Of a stretch of DNA of 64,000 nucleotides, positions 41,726 through 48,744 are shown piece by piece. Source of the stretch: DRPG01 sp964655065 (GTDB lineage Bacteria > Myxococcota_A > UBA796 > GCA-2862545); NCBI GenBank assembly GCA_964655065.1, contig CAZZLC010000021.1, positions 47,356 through 111,355 on the forward strand, in the 5' to 3' direction. How positions within the stretch are numbered: the stretch's first letter is position 1; the number at the start of each line of letters is the position of its first letter. The position numbers and the translations under genes are program-made. Below the pieces are notes generated by a model. That model searched no databases. It was not told the DNA's origin and saw only the letters and a list, made by a program, of their open reading frames with translations.

Positions 41726-43000
41726 TCAGTGCCCGACCTGGCGCAGCGCCTGCGCGACCCCTTCCGCGAGGTCGCTCCGGGAGAAGGGCTTGCGGAGCAG
41801 TGGAGCCTCGCCCAACTCGGACAGCAGGCCGTCAGCGTGGCCCGAGACGAACAGCACCGCGAGATCGGGCTGGTCTCGGCGAGCCCGCGTCACGATGTCG
41901 GGTCCGCTCCGGCCGGGCATCACGACGTCCATCACGACCACGTCGATCTGCTCGTGCGCGAGGATCGCGAGCGCCTCCCCGGCGCTGCTCGCGAGGTGCG
42001 GATGCCAGCCGAGGCTGGCCACCAGCCGACCGAGGGAGCGAGCGACGTCGCGCTGATCGTCGACCACCAGCACCCCGAGTCCGTCCCGGGGGCCCGTCGC
42101 CGCACGAGGAGGGGTGGGTGATGCCCCCTGTGCCACCGGGCGAGCGTCGGGAGAGGCCACGCGCGGCAGCAGGACCGTGATGGTGGTGCCGAAGTCGACC
42201 TCGCTGTGGACCTCGACGTGTCCTCCGGCCTCGACCACCGCCCCGTGGACCGTCGCCAGGCCCAGCCCCGTGCCCCGACCGAGCCGCCGCGTCGTGTAGT
42301 ACGGCTCGAAGATGCGGGACGCCTGGTCGGGCGTCATGCCGTGGCCATCGTCGTGGACGAGCAGCTCCGCCCAGCGCTCCCCGCGAGACGTCACGACGAT
42401 CCGGATGCGGCCCGACGCCTCACTGGCCTCGCACGCGTTGGCCACGAGGTTCGTCACGATCTGGTCGAGCCGAGCGGGGTCGATGCGGACCCACACCGAC
42501 TCGACGGCCTCCACCTGGAGATCCACGTCCTCGCGGACGAGTCGTCGCAGCAGGGGGCGGAACCGTCGAATCGTCTGCGAGAGCTCGAGGTGCTCGGGAT
42601 TGGACGGCGCCCGTCCCCCGACCACGAGCAGGCGCCGCGTGAGGCTCACCGCCCGGTCGACCGTCTCGATCAGCGAACGCCCGATCTCAGCCACCTCGGG
42701 CTCCGCGTGCTCCTGTAGCTCGGAGGCGTGGCTCGAGACGATGAGGAGCATGTTGTTGAAGTCGTGCGCGATGCCGCTGGCGAGGCGACCGATGGCCTCC
42801 AGTCGGCGACTCTCGTGGAGCGCTCGTTGCGCCTGCTCGCGCTGCTCCCGCTCGGCCTTCAGCGCGACCTCGACGTGCTCTCGCCTCTGGATCTCGTCCT
42901 GCAGGGCCGCGTTGCGGCGAAGCGCCCAGCGGAACCCCGCGATCAGGGCGATTGCGATGCCGCCGAGCGCAGCCACCGGCCACAGCGCGAGCGTGCTCAC
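41726..43000 (-). CDS. hybrid histidine kinase: TM, HisKA, HATPase, receiver
   Basis: A 424-residue kinase. One N-terminal membrane helix (LWPVAALGGIAIALIAGFRWAL) precedes a short coiled coil (~30-65) and the phospho-acceptor helix IGRLASGIAHDFNNMLLIVS. The ATP-binding domain carries the N box LVANACEASE, HDDGHGMTPDQ, IFEPYYTTR and GTGLGLATVHG. A receiver domain follows (VLVVDDQRDVA, phospho-Asp in VVVMDVVMPGRSG, Lys in LLRKPFS). There is no periplasmic sensor domain: the kinase sees only its membrane segment or partner proteins. No DNA-binding regulator is adjacent. It is divergent from flhA, so control of flagellar expression or motility is suggested by place only. Confidence 0.9.
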   Translation of the reverse strand: MSTLALWPVAALGGIAIALIAGFRWALRRNAALQDEIQRREHVEVALKAEREQREQAQRALHESRRLEAIGRLASGIAHDFNNMLLIVSSHASELQEHAEPEVAEIGRSLIETVDRAVSLTRRLLVVGGRAPSNPEHLELSQTIRRFRPLLRRLVREDVDLQVEAVESVWVRIDPARLDQIVTNLVANACEASEASGRIRIVVTSRGERWAELLVHDDGHGMTPDQASRIFEPYYTTRRLGRGTGLGLATVHGAVVEAGGHVEVHSEVDFGTTITVLLPRVASPDARPVAQGASPTPPRAATGPRDGLGVLVVDDQRDVARSLGRLVASLGWHPHLASSAGEALAILAHEQIDVVVMDVVMPGRSGPDIVTRARRDQPDLAVLFVSGHADGLLSELGEAPLLRKPFSRSDLAEGVAQALRQVGH

Positions 43001-43013
43001 GATGGGAGTGGCC

Positions 43014-43040
43014 TCAAGTCGACGAGCGATCGACCGATTG
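43014..43040 (+). promoter_or_regulatory. sigma-28 (FliA)-type promoter for flhA
   Basis: TCAAGT begins at 43014, followed 15 bases after TCAA by ACCGATTG at 43033-43040. Layout and spacing are the same as for fliJ and fliA, with CTCAAGT identical to the fliJ copy. The predicted transcript start is ~16 bases before the flhA GTG. Confidence 0.5.
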
Positions 43041-43062
43041 CGGCCGCACGGAGGGATCCCGC

Positions 43063-45126
43063 GTGGGCTGGTGGGAGCGACTGCAGGATCAAGGCGACGC
43101 CATGCTGGCCATGGGGTTGTTCGGCCTGCTCGGGATCATGGTGGTGCCTCTACCTCCCGTGCTCCTGGACGTCCTGCTCGCGCTCTCGATCTGCTTCTCG
43201 CTGCTGCTCTTCCTCGGAGCACTATACGCGAACAAGCCGATCGAGTTCAGCGTATTTCCGACGTTGCTCCTCGTCGCGACGGTGTTCCGCCTCGCGCTCA
43301 ACGTGGCGAGCACACGACTGATCCTGCTCAACGGCGGGCTGGGTCCCGATGCGGCCGGCAGGATCATCGAGACGTTCGGCCAGTTCGTGGTTGGCGGCAA
43401 CTACATCGTGGGCGCGATCGTCTTCACGATCCTCGTGTTGATCAACTTCGTCGTGATCACGAAGGGATCGGGGCGCATCGCCGAGGTGGCGGCGCGCTTC
43501 ACCCTCGACGCCATGCCGGGCAAGCAGATGGCCGTCGACGGGGAGCTCAACGCGGGTCTCATCGACGAGCGCGAGGCGCGCCGACGTCGCTCGGAGATCA
43601 CGCAAGAGGCCGACTTCTACGGGGCGATGGACGGCGCCTCCAAGTTCATCCGCGGCGATGCCATCGCGGGCATCGTGATCACGCTCGTGAACGTGATCGG
43701 GGGCGCGCTCGTCGGAGCGCTGCAGCAGGGCATGCCGCTGTCGACCGCCGCGAGCACCTACACCATCCTCACCATCGGCGACGGCCTCGCGGGCCAGGTC
43801 CCGGCCCTGATCGTCAGCACGGCGGCGGGTCTCCTCGTCACCCGGGTCGACGACACCGACGGACGCGACCTTCACCGTCAGATTCGCGCCCAGCTCTTCG
43901 AGAACCCGCGGATCCTCGGAGTGGGCGCGGTGCTCCTCGCCGGCATCGCGTTGATTCCGGGCCTCCGGATCCCGTTCCTGATCGGGGCGGCGGTGCTCGG
44001 CTTCATGGCGTGGCAGCTTCGTGACGGGCCCCCGCAAGCTCCTGCCGAGGCGCCGCCCGAGGAGAGCCGGCGACCCGAGGACCTGCGGCCCGAGGAGCTC
44101 CTGCCGGTCGAGCCCCTCGCCATCGAGGTCGCCGTCGACCTGCTCTACCTCGTGGACGAGCGTCACGGGGGCGAGCTGCTCAAGCGCATCCAGAAGGTCC
44201 GCACCCAATTCGCGAGAGAGCTCGGCTTGGTGCTTCCCCCCGTGCACCTCAGAGACAATCTGGACCTCGCCAACGGCGAGTACTGCGTCCTGCTGCGCGG
44301 AGAGCGCGTGGCGTCGGGACGGGTCCAGCCGCGGGCCCACCTCGCGCTGGACTCGGGGACGGCCACGGAGCCGCTGAACGGCATCCAGACGTCGGACCCC
44401 GTGTTCGGCCTTCCCGCCTACTGGATCCCCGACCGCCTCGTGCTGGACGCGCGAGGCAAGGGCTACACGGTGGTCGACGGTCCCACCGTGCTGACCACGC
44501 ACCTGGTCGAGCTCATGTCGGCCTTTGGGTTCGAGCTCTACGACGGCTCGCAGCTCGACGCCGCGCTCGAGCGGGTGCAGGCCGCGAACCCCAAGCTGGT
44601 CGACGACCTCATCCCCGAGCCCCTGCCCGGCAACCTGGTGCTGAAGGTGTGCCGCAACCTCCTGAAGGAGGGGCTCTCCATCCGCGACCTCCAGACCATC
44701 CTCGAGGCGCTGTCGGACTACGCTCCGCGCACCCGCGACCCGGAGGTGCTCACGGAGTTCGTGCGCCAGCGGATGGCCCGTCACATCACGGGGAGGTTCG
44801 CCCACGAGGGGGTGGTTCGCATCGTCCAGCTCGGACCTGCGGCCGAGGACGCCATCCTGCGCGGGCTCCAGGCGACCGAAGGCTCCACGCCGAACCTCCA
44901 GCTTCCCCCCGACCAGGCGCGCGACCTCATCCTCGGCATCCGCGACCAGGTGGAGCGCTACGCGGGCCCCGGTCAGGCGGTGGTGATGTGCCCCCCGCTC
45001 GCTCGCGGAGCCCTGCGTCGGCTCGTCGAGCGGGCCCTCCCGAGGGTGACCGTGCTGTCGAGCGCCGAGCTCCTGCCCGAGGTCCGTCTCGAGCCGGTAG
45101 GCCTCGTCGATCTCCAGGCCGCTTGA
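43063..45126 (+). CDS. flhA: flagellar export apparatus protein FlhA
   Basis: A 687-residue membrane component of the flagellar type III export gate. About eight N-terminal helices hold the conserved FHIPEP-type region: VFPTLLLVATVFRLALNVASTRLIL, FVVGGNYIVGAIVFTILVLINFVVITKGSGRIAEVAARFTLD with the FHIPEP cytoplasmic loop. DAMPGKQMAVDGELNAGLID and EADFYGAMDGASKFIRGDAIAG follow. The ~330-residue cytoplasmic domain contains the substrate-docking ring (DLLYLVDERHGGELLKRI, LVLPPVHLRDN). The GTG at 43063 has GGAGGG 7 bases before it and a sigma-28-like promoter. flhF and flhG, which usually follow, are absent. Confidence 0.97.
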   Translation: MGWWERLQDQGDAMLAMGLFGLLGIMVVPLPPVLLDVLLALSICFSLLLFLGALYANKPIEFSVFPTLLLVATVFRLALNVASTRLILLNGGLGPDAAGRIIETFGQFVVGGNYIVGAIVFTILVLINFVVITKGSGRIAEVAARFTLDAMPGKQMAVDGELNAGLIDEREARRRRSEITQEADFYGAMDGASKFIRGDAIAGIVITLVNVIGGALVGALQQGMPLSTAASTYTILTIGDGLAGQVPALIVSTAAGLLVTRVDDTDGRDLHRQIRAQLFENPRILGVGAVLLAGIALIPGLRIPFLIGAAVLGFMAWQLRDGPPQAPAEAPPEESRRPEDLRPEELLPVEPLAIEVAVDLLYLVDERHGGELLKRIQKVRTQFARELGLVLPPVHLRDNLDLANGEYCVLLRGERVASGRVQPRAHLALDSGTATEPLNGIQTSDPVFGLPAYWIPDRLVLDARGKGYTVVDGPTVLTTHLVELMSAFGFELYDGSQLDAALERVQAANPKLVDDLIPEPLPGNLVLKVCRNLLKEGLSIRDLQTILEALSDYAPRTRDPEVLTEFVRQRMARHITGRFAHEGVVRIVQLGPAAEDAILRGLQATEGSTPNLQLPPDQARDLILGIRDQVERYAGPGQAVVMCPPLARGALRRLVERALPRVTVLSSAELLPEVRLEPVGLVDLQAA

Positions 45127-45159
45127 CTCCAGGAGGGACACACGCGGAACCGCTCCAGC

Positions 45160-45186
45160 TCAAGCGCCTCCGCGACCTACCGAACT
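45160..45186 (+). promoter_or_regulatory. sigma-28 (FliA)-type promoter for fliA
   Basis: TCAAGC begins at 45160, with 15 bases after TCAA, then ACCGAACT at 45179-45186. It is the weakest of the three copies in the -10 but keeps the exact spacing and the CTCAAG core. If real, FliA would drive its own gene and flgF-flgG-flgA-flgH. Confidence 0.4.
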
Positions 45187-45210
45187 TGAGGGCACCGAGC
45201 GGAGAGTCCT

Positions 45211-45990
45211 GTGACAACCCGAGCACGCGCCTACGAGAGTGCAAGCCCCCCCCGACTGGTGGAGGGGATGACCCGCGAGCAGATCTGCGTGAAGTACCAC
45301 GACAAGGTCTTTCTCGTTGCCCGGCGCATCCACGAGAGGCTGTCGCGGAACGCCACGGTCCAGGTCGACGACATGGTCGCTTGGGGCTCCATCGGCCTCC
45401 TCGAGGCCTTCGAGCGCTACGACGCGAGCAAGGGCGTGCGGTTCTCCACCTACGCCGAGCACCGCATCCGAGGGACCATCTACGATGCCCTGCGGGCTCG
45501 CGACACCTCGACGCGGCGGCGTCGGGACCTCGCGAAGCGCATCGAGGCAGCTCGGGTGCGCCTCCTTCGCCGTACCGGGTCCGAGCCCGAGCCCGAGGCC
45601 ATCGCCAAGGAGCTCGGCATCGACCTCGACCGCTACTGGAACGCCGTGGAGGCGACCAAGCAGATCAGCGTGATCAGCTACGACACACCCGACGACGAGG
45701 GCCGACCCCTGATGGAGGTCCTCTCCGACCCCGAAGCGAACAGCGCCGAGCAGCGACTGCTCGCCAACGAGGTCCGGGTGGAGCTCCGTCGGGCCATCGA
45801 GGACCTCCCGGAGCGGCAGCGCCACTGCCTGATGATGTACTACGACCGCGAGATGTCGCTCGCCGAGATCGGCGCGGTCTACTCGGTGAGCGTCAGCCGC
45901 ATCTCGCAGATCCTCTCCGAGGCGCGAGGTCGGCTGCGGCGCCGACTGCGGGCGGTCATCGACCCGCAGGACCTTCAGGGGACCGAATGA
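45211..45990 (+). CDS. fliA: RNA polymerase sigma factor FliA (sigma-28)
   Basis: A 259-residue sigma factor of the FliA/WhiG type. Region 2 is MVAWGSIGLLEAFERYDASKGVRFSTYAEHRIRGTIYDALR, the -10 melting and recognition helix. Region 3 is RDLAKRIEAARV and EPEAIAKELGIDLDRYW, and region 4 is VELRRAIEDLPERQRHCLMMYYDREMSLAEIGAVYSVSVSRISQI (-35 HTH). The GTG at 45211 has GGAGAG 4 bases upstream, and a sigma-28-like promoter lies in the 84-base gap after flhA. Its stop overlaps the flgF start. No flgM anti-sigma gene is seen in the window. Confidence 0.96.
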   Translation: MTTRARAYESASPPRLVEGMTREQICVKYHDKVFLVARRIHERLSRNATVQVDDMVAWGSIGLLEAFERYDASKGVRFSTYAEHRIRGTIYDALRARDTSTRRRRDLAKRIEAARVRLLRRTGSEPEPEAIAKELGIDLDRYWNAVEATKQISVISYDTPDDEGRPLMEVLSDPEANSAEQRLLANEVRVELRRAIEDLPERQRHCLMMYYDREMSLAEIGAVYSVSVSRISQILSEARGRLRRRLRAVIDPQDLQGTE

Positions 45991-46670
45991 GTCGCGAACT
46001 GTATCCTGCCCTGTCGGGGGCCTTCGGCGCCTGGCGGCAGCTCGAAATCATCGCCAACAACCTTGCCAATGCCGAGACCACCGGTTTCAAGGCCGAGCTG
46101 CTCGTGTACGAGTCGATCGGCGAAGGCGATGCCTACGCCCGCATCTCCGACGGCATGGTCGACCAGAGCACCGGCGCGCCGATGTCCACCGACGACCCGC
46201 TGCACGTGGCGCTCCAGGGCCCGGGCTTCCTCGTCGTGGGCTCCTCGACCGACGTGCCCTGGCTCACCCGGGACGGTCAGCTGCACGTGGACCCTGCCGA
46301 CGGCACCCTGCGCACCGCTGGCAACCACGTCGTCCAGGGCGAGCAGGGCGCCATTCGGGTCCCCCCCGGCGAGACCGCCCGCATCGAGCCCGACGGCACC
46401 GTGGTCGCCGGCGACAACGTCGTGGGGCGGCTCCGCGTGGTGACGGCCGACGTCGAGCCGCTCGGCAACAACCTGTGGCGCCCTCGGTCCCCGCTCGCCG
46501 ACCAGGAACCGTCCGTCCTTCCGGGAGCGCTCGAGCAGTCCAACGTCGACCCGATGCGCTCCATGGTCGACCTCATCACGGCGAGCCGAACGTTCGACGT
46601 GGTCCAGCGGGTGATGCGAACCAGCGACGAGCTGGACGCGCGCCTCAACGAGTTCGCATCACGGCCGTGA
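45987..46670 (+). CDS. flgF: flagellar basal-body rod protein FlgF-like
   Basis: A 227-residue proximal-rod protein. The N-terminal basal-body motif is LYPALSGAFGAWRQLEIIANNLANAETTGFKAELLVYE. The core is PLHVALQGPGFLVVGSSTDVPWLTRDG, and the C-terminal block is LEQSNVDPMRSMVDLITASRTFDVVQRVMRTSDEL. The order immediately before flgG and the short length support FlgF. Its ATG is inside the fliA stop codon (ATGA). In E. coli flgF follows flgE; here it is downstream of the sigma factor. Confidence 0.92.
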   Translation: MSRELYPALSGAFGAWRQLEIIANNLANAETTGFKAELLVYESIGEGDAYARISDGMVDQSTGAPMSTDDPLHVALQGPGFLVVGSSTDVPWLTRDGQLHVDPADGTLRTAGNHVVQGEQGAIRVPPGETARIEPDGTVVAGDNVVGRLRVVTADVEPLGNNLWRPRSPLADQEPSVLPGALEQSNVDPMRSMVDLITASRTFDVVQRVMRTSDELDARLNEFASRP

Positions 46671-46717
46671 GGCCTCGGCGCCCGGCGACGGGACCGCCAC
46701 GAAGCAAGGGGTGATTC

Positions 46718-47467
46718 ATGCGTGCACTGCACGTCGCGGCCTCGGGAATGGCCGCCCAACAGACTCGGATTGACACGGTGGCCAACAACCTGGCCAACGT
46801 CAACACCACCGGCTTCAAGAAGGGCCGGGCGACGTTCCAGGACGTGTTCTACCAGGAGCTCGCCGGAGGCGCGCGCGGCGCGCGGGCCGATCTCGGCGGC
46901 GGCTCCAAGCTCGCCGCCCTCGTGAAGACGCACTCCCAGGGCAGCCTGGACCAGACCGGCGACGCCCTGCACCTCGCCCTGGCCGGCCCCGGAATGCTGG
47001 TGCTCGATGACCGGCAAGGCACGCCGGTCTACACGCGGGACGGCAGCCTGATGGTGGGCGCCGACGGTCTGCTGCGCAGCGCCTCCGGCCTCCCCGTGCG
47101 CGGGGACATCGTGGTGCCCGAGGGCGCGACCGAGCTCACCATCGACGTGGACGGCACGATCCGGGTTCGTCTCGATGGCGATGACCGGCCGACCACGCTC
47201 GGCCAGCTCGAGCTCGCGAAGTTCGTCAACCCGGCTGGTCTCAAGGCGCTCGGCAGCAACAACTACCTCGCGACCGCGCAGTCCGGGGACGCCCTCACCG
47301 ACGACGGGGCGACCGAGATCCGCCAGGGCTACCTCGAGACGAGCAACGTGGACGTCGCCGAGGAGCTGATCCAGCTCGTGACGGCGCAGCGCGCCTTCGA
47401 GCTCAACAGCAAGGTCATCCAGGCGGCGGACGAGGCGATGCAGGTCGCCAACAACATGAAGCGGTGA
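46718..47467 (+). CDS. flgG: flagellar distal-rod protein FlgG
   Basis: A 249-residue distal-rod protein. MRALHVAASGMAAQQTRIDTVANNLANVNTTGFKKGRATFQDV is the textbook FlgG N-terminus. GSLDQTGDALHLALAGPGMLVL and the C-terminal LETSNVDVAEELIQLVTAQRAFELNSKVIQAADEAMQVANNMK follow. The insert between the N-terminal motif and the core is the extended FlgG-specific segment. Forty-seven bases separate it from flgF, and its stop overlaps the flgA start (GTGA). Confidence 0.96.
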   Translation: MRALHVAASGMAAQQTRIDTVANNLANVNTTGFKKGRATFQDVFYQELAGGARGARADLGGGSKLAALVKTHSQGSLDQTGDALHLALAGPGMLVLDDRQGTPVYTRDGSLMVGADGLLRSASGLPVRGDIVVPEGATELTIDVDGTIRVRLDGDDRPTTLGQLELAKFVNPAGLKALGSNNYLATAQSGDALTDDGATEIRQGYLETSNVDVAEELIQLVTAQRAFELNSKVIQAADEAMQVANNMKR

Positions 47468-48048
47468 TCGACCTCGTCGCCAGCCTGACCGCCTACGTGA
47501 TCGCCCGTTGCGACGCACTGCAGGTCGACGTCCATCGCACCGGGGTCGCACCCCTCGCCGTGCGAGCCGCCGTGTCGGCGACCTGGGAGGGCAACCCCTG
47601 CAGCCCACGACCGCGCCTTCGGTTGTCGGTCCGAGACGCGCAGGGGGAGTCGCGCACCATGCTCGTGCAGCCCGAGCAGACGGTGTGGGTCCGTGGGTTC
47701 GAGGCGCCGGCCGCGGTGGAGACCGGCGAGGAGTTCACCGGGCGCGCGTCCCGCGTGCAGCTCGACCCCCGACACGGCGCCCCGGTCGCCGAGGCCGGGC
47801 CGTGGGAGGCCCTCGTTCCCCTTCAGACCGGTCGCCCCCTCACCGAGCGGGTGGTCGTCGCCATCCCGGCCGCCCATCGCGGTGACGAGGTCCGCGTGGT
47901 GGTGAGCCGCGGCGCGGTGCGGCTCGCGGTGCCCGGTCGGCTGCTCACCGACGCCCAGAAGGGCGAGCTCGTGCGCGTCCGCCACGAAGCGAGCGAACGC
48001 GTCCTCACGGGGCGCCTCCTGGACCCCACGACCGTGGAGATCCCATGA
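47464..48048 (+). CDS. flgA: flagellar P-ring assembly chaperone FlgA-like
   Basis: A 194-residue protein with a C-terminal SAF-type domain (ALVPLQTGRPLTERVVVAIP, HRGDEVRVVVSRGAVRLAVPG, ALTDAQKGELVRVRHEAS-like, ending LTGRLLDPTTVEIP) as in FlgA, the periplasmic chaperone for P-ring protein FlgI. An earlier half (VRGFEAPAAVETGEEF) matches the middle domain. Unlike typical FlgA, no clear signal peptide precedes it: MIDLVASLTAYVIARCDALQ is only weakly hydrophobic. flgI, the client, is not in the window. The GTG overlaps the flgG stop and its stop overlaps the flgH start. Confidence 0.85.
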   Translation: MIDLVASLTAYVIARCDALQVDVHRTGVAPLAVRAAVSATWEGNPCSPRPRLRLSVRDAQGESRTMLVQPEQTVWVRGFEAPAAVETGEEFTGRASRVQLDPRHGAPVAEAGPWEALVPLQTGRPLTERVVVAIPAAHRGDEVRVVVSRGAVRLAVPGRLLTDAQKGELVRVRHEASERVLTGRLLDPTTVEIP

Positions 48049-48737
48049 CTTCGCCACTGTTCATCGTGTTGCTGACGCTCGCGGCCCCGACCTGGGCCCG
48101 CCGGTCGAGCCCCCCTCCCGAGCCGCCCGAGCCGCCGATTCCCATCGTCACCGAGGAGGAGCCCCGGGTGTCGATGTCCCCAGGGTCCCGCCTCGTGGCC
48201 GGGGACCTGGAGCGCATGAACTCCATCGACACGCTCTCGCTCCGGGTGGGCGACATCGTGACCGTCCGGGTCAAGGAGACCAGCCGGACCTCGCTCGCCG
48301 CCGCGACGTCCACCAGCCGGCGGAACAACCACACCGCCGCGCTTCGCGCGCTGCTGGGCATCGAGAAGCGGATCCTGCGGGCTCACAAGGACCTCGAGTC
48401 CATCGGCTTCGATCTCGAGAGCAGCGCGGACTTCGAGGGGCGCGGGGACACCTCGCGCGACAGCGAGGTCGAGGCCATCATCACCTGCCAGGTCATCGAC
48501 GTGCTTCCCGGCGGGAACCTGCGGCTGTGGGGCTGGAAGCAGGTCCGGGTCAACCGGGAGACGCAGTACGTGGTGCTGGACGGCATCGCACGGCCTCGCG
48601 ACATCCAGACCGGCAACTCGGTGTCCAGCGACCTGCTGGCACAGGCCCGCATCGAGTTCTCGGGCAGCGGGGTCATCGCCGATCGTCAGGGCCCGGGCTG
48701 GCTGTCGCGCGTCCTCGACAAGATCTGGCCGTTCTGA
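48045..48737 (+). CDS. flgH: flagellar L-ring protein FlgH
   Basis: A 230-residue outer-membrane L-ring protein: RVGDIVTVRVKETSRTSLAAATSTSR (N-terminal ring domain), SSADFEGRGDTSRDSEVEAIITCQVIDVLPGGNLRLWGWKQV and VLDGIARPRDI are conserved FlgH blocks. The N-terminus (MTSPLFIVLLTLAAPTWA) is a standard signal peptide without a lipobox, whereas E. coli FlgH is a lipoprotein with Cys at the cleavage site. A Pro-rich linker (SPPPEPPEPPIP) follows. It is the last flagellar gene; a convergent DUF4139 gene ends 7 bases further. Confidence 0.95.
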   Translation: MTSPLFIVLLTLAAPTWARRSSPPPEPPEPPIPIVTEEEPRVSMSPGSRLVAGDLERMNSIDTLSLRVGDIVTVRVKETSRTSLAAATSTSRRNNHTAALRALLGIEKRILRAHKDLESIGFDLESSADFEGRGDTSRDSEVEAIITCQVIDVLPGGNLRLWGWKQVRVNRETQYVVLDGIARPRDIQTGNSVSSDLLAQARIEFSGSGVIADRQGPGWLSRVLDKIWPF

Positions 48738-48744
48738 CCTGCGC

